This document shows, in pieces, positions 26,479-35,185 of a stretch of DNA of 58,842 bases. Source of the stretch: an uncultured Flavobacteriaceae bacterium (GTDB lineage: Bacteria; Bacteroidota; Bacteroidia; Flavobacteriales; Flavobacteriaceae). The notes under the pieces were generated by a model, which was not told the origin of the DNA, ran no database searches, and worked only from the letters and a program-made list of their open reading frames with translations. How positions within the stretch are numbered: the first letter of the stretch is position 1; each line of letters begins with the position of its first letter. The stretch is from assembly GCA_938009735.1 (NCBI GenBank), contig CALLIG010000153.1, positions 1 to 58,842 on the forward strand. Reading direction: 5' to 3'. The translations under genes were made by a program, and so were the position numbers.

Positions 26479-26901
26479 ATGCTCAAGATCAAAAATCTGA
26501 TTTTATACTTCGTACTATGCGTGCCATTTCTGGTAGCTTCACAAAACAATCTTACTATTTTAGTTGAAGATGTTGACTCTTCTGAGGGTTATATTGCAGT
26601 TGGGGTCTATACAGATACTGAGAGCTTTTTAAAAGAAGGAAAAGAATTTACTGGAGTTTTTGCTAAAGCGGAAACAGGAACAACACGAATTGTACTTTTT
26701 GATTTACCAAATGACATTTATGCAATTAGTCTTTTTCATGATAAAAATGGAAATAAAGAGATGGATACAAATTTCTTAGGTATCCCCAAAGAGCCATTAG
26801 GATTCTCTTTTGGAAAATTAAAAACCTTCGGCCCTCCTAGTTTTGAGGAATGCTCTTTTGATATGAAATCTGATTACGAGATTAACATCTCTGTTGAATA
26901 A
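26479..26901 (+). CDS. DUF2141 domain secreted protein
   Basis: This 140-residue protein has a signal peptide ending near 'FLVASQNN'. The single DUF2141 domain follows, recognised by 'GYIAVGVYTDTESFL', 'DLPNDIYAISLFHDKNGNKEMDTN' and 'GIPKEPLGFSFG'. DUF2141 proteins are small periplasmic or surface proteins of unknown role in Bacteroidota and Proteobacteria. The Asp/Asn-rich 'HDKNGNKEMDTN' loop could bind a cation. The start at 26479 is chosen because it directly precedes the signal peptide; upstream codons in frame overlap the previous gene. Confidence 0.8.
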   Translation: MLKIKNLILYFVLCVPFLVASQNNLTILVEDVDSSEGYIAVGVYTDTESFLKEGKEFTGVFAKAETGTTRIVLFDLPNDIYAISLFHDKNGNKEMDTNFLGIPKEPLGFSFGKLKTFGPPSFEECSFDMKSDYEINISVE

Positions 26902-26973
26902 TATCATTTTTAAGTTTTTGTTAATGCCTTGTATTTAAATGTCTTATGTTGTATTTTGATATTCTTAATCAAA

Positions 26974-27354
26974 ATGAGCACTAGTATGAAAGCAAAAGAA
27001 GTAGCAGAAAAATTAGTCACTTGGTACAACGCAGGTGATGTTCAAAGACCGTATCAAGAATTATATAGCCCTAATATTGTAAGCATTGAAAATGACGGAA
27101 AAGGCGATGGCGCAATTTCTGAAGGTTTTGATGGACTTAAGAAAAAGGGAGAATGGTGGCAAGCAAATTTTGAAGTTCACAGTAGTACCGCATCAGAACC
27201 TATTGTAGCCGATAATTGGTTTTCTGTACGTTTTGATATGGATACGACTCATAAAGCTTCTGGACATCGATCTTCATCTTCAGAAATAGCAGTTTATGAA
27301 GTGCAAGACGGTAAGATTGTGAAAGAACAATTTTTCTACGATAAGCCCTCATAG
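26974..27354 (+). CDS. SnoaL/NTF2-like fold protein
   Basis: The 126-residue protein fits the NTF2-like cone fold: an opening helix pair 'AEKLVTWYNAGDVQRPYQELY', a central 'GFDGLKKKGEWWQANF' and the strand 'EIAVYEVQDGKIVKEQFFY'. Such proteins are often steroid-isomerase-like enzymes or stress-related small-molecule binders. Without a partner the role is unknown. The chosen ATG avoids an upstream hydrophobic stretch that is not a conserved part of the family. A TATTTTG sequence just upstream is one base short of the -7 consensus. Confidence 0.7.
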   Translation: MSTSMKAKEVAEKLVTWYNAGDVQRPYQELYSPNIVSIENDGKGDGAISEGFDGLKKKGEWWQANFEVHSSTASEPIVADNWFSVRFDMDTTHKASGHRSSSSEIAVYEVQDGKIVKEQFFYDKPS

Positions 27355-27724
27355 GTAATACCAAATAGCTTTTCCTTATTATACTTCCAGCTTTAGCGCT
27401 AAAATAGGAGGTATCCTAGCGTGTCTTAATTCTAATATTCAAATAGAATATTTCGTGCTAAATCATATAGTGTCCCCAATGAACTATTCGCTAAAATTAA
27501 ATGAACCGTTTTAGCATTCTTCTAATTTATTAAGCCTCGAAAATAGTTAAAATATAAAACTCGATTTTATCAATAAATGTGCTTTTTATTTAACAATTAT
27601 GTTAAAAAATTAGAAATATCTAATAATATTCTAATTTATTCGTTTAATAATTTATAAATACAATAATTGAAATTTATAAAAATTATTGTATTTGACCAGC
27701 CCAAACCGAACCAAAACTACCACT
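27355..27724. other. 370-bp AT-rich gene-free interval with several inverted repeats
   Basis: No convincing coding frame was seen. The stretch holds a perfect 12-bp palindrome TTTAGCGCTAAA (27392-27403), an AATATTC/GAATATT pair with a 5-bp spacer near 27433-27452, repeated TAGAATATT-like words, and a 10-bp-arm inverted repeat at 27659-27690 just before the next gene. No T-run hairpin typical of a terminator was found. A regulatory region or a decayed gene are the alternatives. Confidence 0.5.
27659..27690. repeat. Inverted repeat upstream of the HExxH protein gene
   Basis: Perfect 10-bp arms TACAATAATT (27659-27668) and AATTATTGTA (27681-27690) flank a 12-bp AT spacer. The right arm ends 34 bp before the ATG at 27725 and abuts TATTTG, a partial -7 element, so it is placed like an operator. 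Confidence 0.45.
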
Positions 27725-28237
27725 ATGAAAGCAATGCCTCTTGTTTTTTTATTGTGCTTTTTAGCAACTATAAATTTTTCTTTTTCGCAAGATAGCGTTG
27801 ATATTGATGGTAGATTACAACCCCTAATAGATGAGTTTTTTGAGGAATGTGAAAAACATGGAATTGATTATCATGATAAACTTTTTCAACTTAAAAAAAT
27901 AGACATTTCAAACACCTTACCATTAGAAGAAAATAATACCGTGCTTGGAATGGTCACCAGAGACGATCAAGGTAATGCAGAGGGCATTTTGATTAATTGG
28001 GCGGCTATGTTAGACCCTGAAATTCTTAAGGTTGTTGCTTTTCATGAATTTGCACATCACTTCTTAGATTATAAGCATACTTGCCAAGATTGTAATGAAA
28101 TAATGGCGGTTACCAATACTAGCTATTTTGATATTGTTAATGATTGGCAATATCAGGTAAATAACCTTTTTACTACTTCACCTGTTTATTTAGCGAAACA
28201 AAAAGCAGAGCCGATTGCTTCAGTCTCGTTACAATAG
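27725..28237 (+). CDS. Secreted small protein with zinc-protease-like HExxH motif
   Basis: The 170-residue protein has a signal peptide (residues 1-21, ending 'FSFSQDS'). Near residue 107 it has 'AFHEFAHHFLDYKHTCQDC', which contains the zincin motif HExxH followed by a Cys-x-x-Cys pair. The glutamate and both histidines needed for zinc and water activation are present, but a third ligand is not obvious. It could be a compact metallopeptidase or a truncated relative of the M48 group. No family was recognised with confidence. The start was placed at the ATG before the signal peptide. DUF423 follows on the same strand. Confidence 0.6.
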   Translation: MKAMPLVFLLCFLATINFSFSQDSVDIDGRLQPLIDEFFEECEKHGIDYHDKLFQLKKIDISNTLPLEENNTVLGMVTRDDQGNAEGILINWAAMLDPEILKVVAFHEFAHHFLDYKHTCQDCNEIMAVTNTSYFDIVNDWQYQVNNLFTTSPVYLAKQKAEPIASVSLQ

Positions 28238-28296
28238 TGGTTCTCTAAATGCCAGAACTTCATTGTAATGTCTATATTAGAACTCAAAATATAGTT

Positions 28297-28683
28297 ATGG
28301 TTCTTCTCGCTCACTTTATTGGCGCTCTCTATGGTTTATTAGCGGTTATTTTTGGAGCTTTCGGAGCGCACGCACTAAAAAAAATATTCTCTGAAGATCA
28401 ACTTAAAAGTTTTGAAACTGGCGTAAAATATCAAATGTATCATGCGCTTGTTCTTCTCGTAATCGGCTTTAATTTCAACTTGACCACACCGTTAGAAGAG
28501 TATATGGTATATAGTTTTATTCTAGGAACCTTTCTTTTTTCTTTTAGTATTTATGGATTAACATTAAGTGCATCCAAAGGAAAGAAATTAAGTTTTTTAG
28601 GTCCTATTACTCCATTAGGCGGCTTGTTTTTGGTAATAGGATGGTCTCTTTTACTCTGGTCTTTTATTAAAGGCATTGTTTGA
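28297..28683 (+). CDS. DUF423 family membrane protein
   Basis: The 128-residue protein has four predicted spans and the DUF423 hallmark near its start, 'LLAVIFGAFGAHALKK', followed by 'FETGVKYQMYHALVLLVIG' and 'GPITPLGGLFLVIGW'. Members are widespread small inner-membrane proteins without a proven role. The ATG at 28297 places the first span at the family's usual distance from the N-terminus; the frame is open from 28249, so a 16-residue longer form is possible. It converges on the DUF5916 gene with a 3-bp gap. Confidence 0.8.
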   Translation: MVLLAHFIGALYGLLAVIFGAFGAHALKKIFSEDQLKSFETGVKYQMYHALVLLVIGFNFNLTTPLEEYMVYSFILGTFLFSFSIYGLTLSASKGKKLSFLGPITPLGGLFLVIGWSLLLWSFIKGIV

Positions 28684-28686
28684 TTA

Positions 28687-31338
28687 TTAAAGAACAAAAC
28701 GATAAGTGGCTTTTAATAAGAATATATTTTGAGGCTTCTCATCGTTAAAGATATTATCGCTTAAATCGTCAAACAATTGGTTTTGCGAATTACCAGATTG
28801 AGAAACATCTTGTGACCAGACCAAAAATATTTCTGAGCCAGGTATGTACTCCCACCGAACTACAAGATTAGAACGAAACTGTACAAACGAAAAATCAGGA
28901 TTGTCGAAAGTAAAATCTATCGTGTTGTCTAAATTTTTATCTACAGAATAAACATCATCAACAAAAGATATTTGGTTGCCACTATAGGATAAAATTCGAT
29001 CATTAAAGGTCTCGCCCATTGGGTTGGTAATTTCTTTAAAATCTGAATACCTTCCTCTGGAAATAAAGGGCTGACCCCAATACTGAATTGTCAAATTCGG
29101 ATTTATAGTATAGTTCAAACGAAAAGACATACTCAAGGTTCTTTGATCTACAGTCCCATTTAGATAAGTAGTATTACCATCTATATCAATGTTGTTTATA
29201 TACTGTAATTTGTTTTTGTTGATGCTATATTCTGGGTTTGCAGAAATACTAAGTGCGTTAAAAGGTTGATAGGTAATGCCAAAATCTACGAAATATCGAC
29301 TGTACGAATCATCGGTACCCTTGTTCCCTCCATGAAAAACATTAAATCGCACTTTTTTTCTTCGATCTGTATTGTATCCATTAAAAAAACCTATTTCTGG
29401 AGCCATTCGTAATCTTGGGCCACCTCTTAAAGCAAAGTTGGAATATTGCTTAGGTTCATAGTTGAAACCAATATTTGTAAACCAGTTATTATCCCAATTT
29501 TGCCAACTGTTTGTGTTGAATCTTATACTGTTGTTATTTCCGCCAAAATCCCAAACACTCCAATGATTATAATTGATGCCTACTCTTCTAAATGTTTCTG
29601 TCGGTTTAAGGGTTTGATAACCCACCCAAGTATAATGTCTTATGTCATCTGCTTGACGTTGAAAACCTACATCATTCAATTCTAATTCAGGGGAACGCCA
29701 GGTAGCACCAGTTTCGAATTTCCAATTACCATTTCCTATTTTGCCAAGCTGTAAATTTCCTCCAGTACCAGTAAGTGAAGTTCGGTTTTCGTCAACTGTT
29801 AAATAGCTAGCACCTTCTCTTTGAAACAAATGAGTAATAGATTGCTGTGTATTTGAAATAGCTTCTTTACTGCCGTTAACGCGACTAAAAATAATATTAC
29901 CCCCAACATACCAATCACGTTCATTCCATTGGTGTTTCACGTCTAAACCACCTGTGTAAGCAGAGTGATGAAGAAAATCAAGATCTGGTGTGAGGTTATC
30001 ACGATTGGTAGCGGTAAAGATTCCACCAACAAAGGTATTTCTATAATTAAAATCTTTTTGTATCCGACTCACAAAATAGTTTGTCAATGGTTCTACAACT
30101 TCTTTTCTTCGGTCACCATTGTTATCTACGGTAGCATATTTTTTTGCAGTTACACTTTCTAACACCCCTATTGACCAACCGTTCTTAGTTTTTCCGCTAA
30201 ATTTTGCAGCACCCAATATTGCGGTGTTCTCAGGCTGATCTACGAATTCACCATCCTCGGTATTTGGGTATCCTTGCGGACTTCTACCAATACGTCTTGA
30301 GTAAAAAAGATTGTCTGAACTAAAAGTATTTCCTGCTTCTGAATTACTTATACGATAATCAAAAATATTTTTGTTTTCGACGAAGAATGGACGTTGTTCT
30401 CGAAAAAATATTTGAAATCCGTCTAAAGCAATAGCTGAAGGATCTGCTTCTACTTGACCAAAGTCAGGGTTTACGGTTAAATCTAAAGTTAGATCATTGG
30501 TAACGCCTATTTTAGCATCAAGACCCACAGTAATTTTACTATCACTACCATCACGAAATGGGTTACCAGTTTCGGCTTCATAAGTTTCATATTTAGCTAC
30601 TGAATATGGCTGAATTTCTAGTTGTTTTTGAGGTTCAAGATTAATCAATCCGTTTAATAAACCAAATTCACTTTCAAAACCAGGGGTGTCTTGTTTTATG
30701 CGCTGCCATACTGAACGTTCTTCAGCTCGAAAATATTGGCGCATAACTTGAAGCCCCCAAATTTGTTCGCCTGACTTTCCAAATTTCAATTGACTAAGAG
30801 GTATTTTCATTTCAACGGTGTACCCTTCTTCGTCTGTATTCGATTTAGTATACCAAATGGGATTCCAATTCTCATCTTCATTGCCTCCATTGTTCGAATT
30901 AAAGAGATCTGCTTTAACCCCCGCAGCGGTAGTAATGAAACCGAACGCAGAGCGCTTGTCATGATAACTGTCAATAAACAGACCAACCCAATCACCTTGA
31001 AAACCATCACGTCTAGAAAGCCGCATTTCAATTTTATCAGGGTCGCTGTCGTAAGCGCGTATACCTACATATAAAAATTTTTGGTCGTAAACAATCTTGA
31101 ATTTCGTCTGATGATCAGGTTGGGTATTCTCGTCTGGGCGTTGCTCGATAAAATCACCTTCCCATGCAACGACATCCCACGCAGGGTCATCTAGTAATCC
31201 GTCAATAGCTGGTGCTGCTGTATTGTTTAAAGGTTGCGTTGTATATGTTCTTTGAACAACAACGTCTGTAGAATCTTGAGAAAAAAGTACTGTTTGTGCA
31301 ATGAGAATTGCACAAACAGTAAGAATGTTGGTCTTCAT
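28687..31338 (-). CDS. DUF5916 outer-membrane protein with CBM9/DOMON-like domain
   Basis: The 883-residue protein has a signal peptide (residues 1-20, 'TVLFSQDST'). A carbohydrate-binding family 9-like domain follows (about 35-230: 'APAIDGLLDDPAWDVV', 'FLYVGIRAYDSDPDKI', 'GYTVEMKIPLSQLKFGK'). From about 240 onward it is a DUF5916 barrel with 'DLTLNPDFGQVEADPS'-type strands ('LTVNPDFGQVEADPSAI') and 'FFREQRPFFVENKNIFDY'. It ends 'LLKATYRFVL', an outer-membrane C-terminus. In the family it is thought to handle a surface ligand, possibly sugar-linked; no substrate is proven. It is transcribed alone on the minus strand. Confidence 0.82.
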   Translation of the reverse strand: MKTNILTVCAILIAQTVLFSQDSTDVVVQRTYTTQPLNNTAAPAIDGLLDDPAWDVVAWEGDFIEQRPDENTQPDHQTKFKIVYDQKFLYVGIRAYDSDPDKIEMRLSRRDGFQGDWVGLFIDSYHDKRSAFGFITTAAGVKADLFNSNNGGNEDENWNPIWYTKSNTDEEGYTVEMKIPLSQLKFGKSGEQIWGLQVMRQYFRAEERSVWQRIKQDTPGFESEFGLLNGLINLEPQKQLEIQPYSVAKYETYEAETGNPFRDGSDSKITVGLDAKIGVTNDLTLDLTVNPDFGQVEADPSAIALDGFQIFFREQRPFFVENKNIFDYRISNSEAGNTFSSDNLFYSRRIGRSPQGYPNTEDGEFVDQPENTAILGAAKFSGKTKNGWSIGVLESVTAKKYATVDNNGDRRKEVVEPLTNYFVSRIQKDFNYRNTFVGGIFTATNRDNLTPDLDFLHHSAYTGGLDVKHQWNERDWYVGGNIIFSRVNGSKEAISNTQQSITHLFQREGASYLTVDENRTSLTGTGGNLQLGKIGNGNWKFETGATWRSPELELNDVGFQRQADDIRHYTWVGYQTLKPTETFRRVGINYNHWSVWDFGGNNNSIRFNTNSWQNWDNNWFTNIGFNYEPKQYSNFALRGGPRLRMAPEIGFFNGYNTDRRKKVRFNVFHGGNKGTDDSYSRYFVDFGITYQPFNALSISANPEYSINKNKLQYINNIDIDGNTTYLNGTVDQRTLSMSFRLNYTINPNLTIQYWGQPFISRGRYSDFKEITNPMGETFNDRILSYSGNQISFVDDVYSVDKNLDNTIDFTFDNPDFSFVQFRSNLVVRWEYIPGSEIFLVWSQDVSQSGNSQNQLFDDLSDNIFNDEKPQNIFLLKATYRFVL

Positions 31339-31454
31339 GATTTTCGATTGATGATTGATGTGACTTAAAGACTTCCAAAAAATAAGGTAGTTACAGAAAT
31401 ATCTGATTTTATGTTTTTTTTAACATATGGAGGCCGATACACTTAGTTTCTAAA

Positions 31455-33545
31455 TTATTTTGTGCCAACTATTAGCTTTTTAAGTTGTTCTTTTCCATAC
31501 TCGTTTTTAGGGTTAAGCTCAATTGATTTTTTGTAATACTTTATGGCCATAGCTTTTTGATGATCGGTCGCATAGGCTTCTCCAAGGCTATCAAAAACAT
31601 TCCAAGAATCAGGAAAGCTCTTTGCATTCAGCTCGAAAAACGAAATAGCTTCTTTAGTTTTATCAAGTTGTAACAATAGGTATCCCACGCCATTCATTTC
31701 ATTTTCTGTCTGCAAATACATAGAATCAATTTTTAATGTTTCATAACGTTCTAGTCCTTTGCCAATACCGTTTTCAAGGGTTTCGATAAGTACAGCTAGT
31801 GCTATTGTTTTTTGCGTATTAGGAAAATTAGATTGACTGAAAGCATAGAAATTGATAGCTTTTTGAATTTCGTTGTTGCGCAATAGGGCATAAGTACCGT
31901 TGGTCAAAAGATCACCATCAACTTCTAGATCCATTTTCGGAAAGTTGGTTTCAAATAAATTATATACAGCTTGTCCTTCGTCAATTTTACCTGTGCCAAT
32001 CAGTTCACTAAATACGTTTATTAGTTCGTTAGCATTTAATGGATCATAGGCTTTATTTAATCGTGATTTTTCAAACCAAACCAATGCCTTTTCTGGGCCT
32101 TGGTCAACCATAACATCAAGCAGATCATAGGCTATGGATTTTTTAAGAACAAATAGTTTTCCTCCTTTAATTATCGTTTTATTTGACAGGATGTTCTGAT
32201 AATTATCAAACGGATTTTTCTCAAAAAGAATCATGTCTGCTTTCTTGCCTACTTCTATAGAACCATAATTATTTTCCAACTTCATAGCCTCGTAACCATT
32301 AATAGTCGCTATTTGTAGAATATCCTCCATTTTGAAACCGGCTTTATGAAGTGAAATTAACTCATGTAACATCGCTTTTCCGCCGAAGCGACAATCTGTC
32401 CCAATCCTTATTTTTACTCCTTTATCATGTGCTCTTTTTACATAAAACATCATGGCTTCAAAAGCCATTTTTAACTGATTTCGCTGTTCTTCAGAATAAG
32501 AAACCATTGGCTTTCTTCGAATAGGGAAATACTCAAAAGAGGTAAAAAATGCTGTTTGTTCTGCTGACGAAGCCAGTACATTTATTGCTGTGCTAATAGA
32601 TGCTCCTTTGGCAGCCATTCTATCAAATAAAGCTTCTAGTTTAGTTTCAAACTCAGGATTTTCTTTGATATAACTAAAGAAGTAGGTCATATGTGCGCTA
32701 AACTCATCTATACTAGAGTTCATTTGTATACCATACTTTTCGTTCATTGCTTTCCAATGCTCATCGTAATTAAGGATACTTGGTGTAACAGTAAAGAAAT
32801 GTTCAAAGTTTAAAATATCCATTTCCATCGCTTCATCAATGGTGACCACATTGTTATCGGTATGAGTATTAATAGTAATGCCCAATTTCTTAGCTTCATC
32901 TGCCATGGCTTCCATATCTGGTTTTCTTAATTTTCGATAGAGTTTCATGTGCTCTAAACCTTTTGAAGCATAATCTCTTACTTTTTTTCTACCATCTTCA
33001 GGACCCATAACTTCAATGTGATGTTGTGGTTGTCTTCGGTCTTCATCTGATACTATAGAACCACCGCAAATAAAGAGATTTGGATATTCTGGTTCGGGGT
33101 TATTTTGCCAATTAAGAGTTACATCCATCCATGTTTCTGGTTGGCCCATATCAATTATAGTAGTGACCCCTTGCGATAGATAATGATGAGACATTAGGCC
33201 ACGTACCAAACCAAAATCTTTTGGCTCAATAGTTTCTGGAGCTATATTTTCATCACTTCCATAATTCTGCATCAAATGTGTATGGGTGTCAATAAAACCA
33301 GGAGTTAGTAGGCGACCTTGACATTGAATGACTTCATTTGCTTTAAATTCTTCTGATAGGTCTATAATGGCTGCTATGGTATCAGCATTGATTAAAATAG
33401 TTTTATTTTCAAATACCATTTTACTATGACTATCATATAATTTGACATTTTTTATGGCAAGATCGTAGGCCTCTTTTTGACTGCAGCTTGTAATGATATA
33501 ACAGCCAAACAATAGTATAGCAAGTATTCCTACATGTTTTTTCAT
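31455..33545 (-). CDS. Amidohydrolase-family lipoprotein with C-terminal TPR repeats
   Basis: The 696-residue protein has a lipoprotein signal with lipobox 'IITSC' (Cys near residue 21). A metal-dependent amidohydrolase domain follows (about 30-490) with 'GFIDTHTHLMQ', later His residues in 'INTHTDN' and 'LNFEHFF', and an Asp in 'RIGTDCRFGGKAM'. The last 170 residues form tetratricopeptide repeats ('AVYNLFETNFPKMDLE', 'WNVFDSLGEAYATDHQKAMAIKYY'). This fusion is known in Bacteroidota, where the enzyme part is imidazolonepropionase/prolidase-like, but its substrate is not established. An inverted repeat at 33560-33579 lies 15 bp upstream of its start. Confidence 0.83.
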   Translation of the reverse strand: MKKHVGILAILLFGCYIITSCSQKEAYDLAIKNVKLYDSHSKMVFENKTILINADTIAAIIDLSEEFKANEVIQCQGRLLTPGFIDTHTHLMQNYGSDENIAPETIEPKDFGLVRGLMSHHYLSQGVTTIIDMGQPETWMDVTLNWQNNPEPEYPNLFICGGSIVSDEDRRQPQHHIEVMGPEDGRKKVRDYASKGLEHMKLYRKLRKPDMEAMADEAKKLGITINTHTDNNVVTIDEAMEMDILNFEHFFTVTPSILNYDEHWKAMNEKYGIQMNSSIDEFSAHMTYFFSYIKENPEFETKLEALFDRMAAKGASISTAINVLASSAEQTAFFTSFEYFPIRRKPMVSYSEEQRNQLKMAFEAMMFYVKRAHDKGVKIRIGTDCRFGGKAMLHELISLHKAGFKMEDILQIATINGYEAMKLENNYGSIEVGKKADMILFEKNPFDNYQNILSNKTIIKGGKLFVLKKSIAYDLLDVMVDQGPEKALVWFEKSRLNKAYDPLNANELINVFSELIGTGKIDEGQAVYNLFETNFPKMDLEVDGDLLTNGTYALLRNNEIQKAINFYAFSQSNFPNTQKTIALAVLIETLENGIGKGLERYETLKIDSMYLQTENEMNGVGYLLLQLDKTKEAISFFELNAKSFPDSWNVFDSLGEAYATDHQKAMAIKYYKKSIELNPKNEYGKEQLKKLIVGTK

Positions 33546-33559
33546 GACATATATTTTGT

Positions 33560-33579
33560 TCCGTTAGTTGATTAACGGA
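33560..33579. repeat. Inverted repeat upstream of the amidohydrolase gene
   Basis: Perfect 7-bp arms TCCGTTA (33560-33566) and TAACGGA (33573-33579) have a 6-bp spacer. It lies in the 77-bp gap between the DUF4097 operon end and the amidohydrolase start, so it may be an operator or a weak hairpin. No T-run follows it. Confidence 0.35.
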
Positions 33580-33622
33580 GGTGAATAAATTGAATTTGTT
33601 TTACGGAAATTTAAAAGGGAAT

Positions 33623-34336
33623 CTACAATCGCAGGTACATATTTCCGTTTATGGTGTTTAGTTTCAAACTGTTTGAGCCATTGCCCAAACTACCTGCAAT
33701 TTTTTGACCGACATGTCGATCAGAAGAAGTAAGTTTTAATTTTTCGTCTGAATAAATATCCCCATGTATAGTCTCGGCTACTAATTGAGCATTGATTACT
33801 TTAAGATCAATCTCACCATTAATAGTGCTTAAGTCAAGATTACCCGAATACTTTGCAATATCAATATTGCCATTGATTAGGTCAGCCTCGAAAACACCAT
33901 TGATTACTTCCGATTTTAAGTCCCCGTTAATACTGCTTATCTTAAAATTTGCATTTTTTGGGATATAAATGACATAGTTGAATTCGTACATATCTCCAGT
34001 ATTGTAATACCTCTTCTTTTTACCAGGGTTGTTCTTGTTCCATTCATCATGAAATGCTTTAAAAACAGGTTCGGCTTTTGAGCTGATAGAAATAGAATTT
34101 GATCTTTCATCTATTTCTAATTTGTACCTGTCTTGGTATTTACCATCTTCGGTAGTAATGTGTGCTTTAAAATAAACCGTTGATTTTTCCCAAGTTTTCA
34201 CTTCAATAAGAGAAGCGAATTTTACTTCAACATCAATAAATTGATTCTTGTAATCGATGTTCTTTTCAATAATTTTCTGTGCGTTAATTGTTAAACTGAT
34301 GAGGCCTAACAAAAGAGTGATCGTTAAATTTTTCAT
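33623..34336 (-). CDS. Secreted DUF4097-type putative adhesin (second copy)
   Basis: The 237-residue protein has a signal peptide ending near 'TINAQKI'. Repeated short strands with Asn/Gly turns follow ('FKISSINGDLKSEVINGVFEADLINGNIDIAKYSGNLDLSTINGEIDLKVINA' region), the beta-helix-like pattern of DUF4097. It is the last gene of the sigma/anti-sigma operon, 40 bp after its paralogue. Such proteins are probably surface- or periplasm-associated, and in this position they may be the sensed or controlled output of the sigma factor. The sheet-forming repeat 'INGxI' recurs several times. Confidence 0.78.
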   Translation of the reverse strand: MKNLTITLLLGLISLTINAQKIIEKNIDYKNQFIDVEVKFASLIEVKTWEKSTVYFKAHITTEDGKYQDRYKLEIDERSNSISISSKAEPVFKAFHDEWNKNNPGKKKRYYNTGDMYEFNYVIYIPKNANFKISSINGDLKSEVINGVFEADLINGNIDIAKYSGNLDLSTINGEIDLKVINAQLVAETIHGDIYSDEKLKLTSSDRHVGQKIAGSLGNGSNSLKLNTINGNMYLRL

Positions 34337-34376
34337 GATTGTTCGTTTTCTGATTATGATTTTATTTCAGTATTAA

Positions 34377-35144
34377 TTATTCTTGTTTTCTTAAATATAT
34401 ATTTCCGTTTGTCGTTTTTAATTGTAGTTGCACTCCACCACCATTTAAGTTTTGTTTTACGCGTTGTGATGAAACAGATTTTAAACCATTTTTTTCTGGA
34501 AACGTCAATTCAAAATTGGTGTATATTTCTCCGTTAGTAGAACCTATAGATAAGTTTGTAGGAGTATCTTCAGGTAACCGAATATCTAGGGCTCCATTCG
34601 TAGAATATACCGTTATTGGTGAACCTTGATTAACATCTGCAAACGAAATGTCGATATTACCATTCAATGAATTTGCTGTGACTGGTCCACTAACATTTTC
34701 AATTTTAATGCCGCCATTCAATCTTGCATTTGCCTCTATCTCGCCTTTAAAACCATATATTCTTATATCACTTTGAGAGGTGCCATTTGTGGTTACTGAA
34801 ATATTTTGATTTGCAGGCAGGTAAATTTCTCCATCACCATTATTCCATTTTCTAAGGTTTCTTACAATTAGGGTATTCCCTTCCTTTACGACATAGAATC
34901 CCACATCAGTATTGTCTGATCCGCCAGACCCTACTAGTTTTAAACCCTTTGCTTTTTGAGGGGTTTTACTAGAAGATTTCGCCTTTATTCGTAGTTGTTT
35001 TTCACTATGTGTTCGAACAATAATATCGGCTTTTGATTCTATTTTAATCCATTCAATTCCTTCTAAAGATTTTGTATAATCTTCTTGAGCTGAAAGCATC
35101 GAACATACTAGCAATGCTAAAAATGTAACTTTAATTGTTTTCAT
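34377..35144 (-). CDS. Secreted DUF4097-type putative adhesin (first copy)
   Basis: This 255-residue paralogue of the following gene has a signal peptide ending near 'CSMLSAQED'. The same strand-turn repeats follow ('GEIEANARLNGGIKIENVSG', 'ANSLNGNIDISFADV', 'TNGALDIRLPEDTPTNLSIGSTNGEIYTNF'). It ends 'LQLKTTNGNIYLRKQE', matching the tail of the second copy. It lies 41 bp downstream of the anti-sigma gene and should be in the same operon. Tandem duplication of the family within the operon is notable. Surface attachment or envelope sensing is inferred, not shown. Confidence 0.78.
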   Translation of the reverse strand: MKTIKVTFLALLVCSMLSAQEDYTKSLEGIEWIKIESKADIIVRTHSEKQLRIKAKSSSKTPQKAKGLKLVGSGGSDNTDVGFYVVKEGNTLIVRNLRKWNNGDGEIYLPANQNISVTTNGTSQSDIRIYGFKGEIEANARLNGGIKIENVSGPVTANSLNGNIDISFADVNQGSPITVYSTNGALDIRLPEDTPTNLSIGSTNGEIYTNFELTFPEKNGLKSVSSQRVKQNLNGGGVQLQLKTTNGNIYLRKQE

Positions 35145-35185
35145 GTTTTACTTTTTTTACTTTGATTTATTTTTAAGATTGATGT

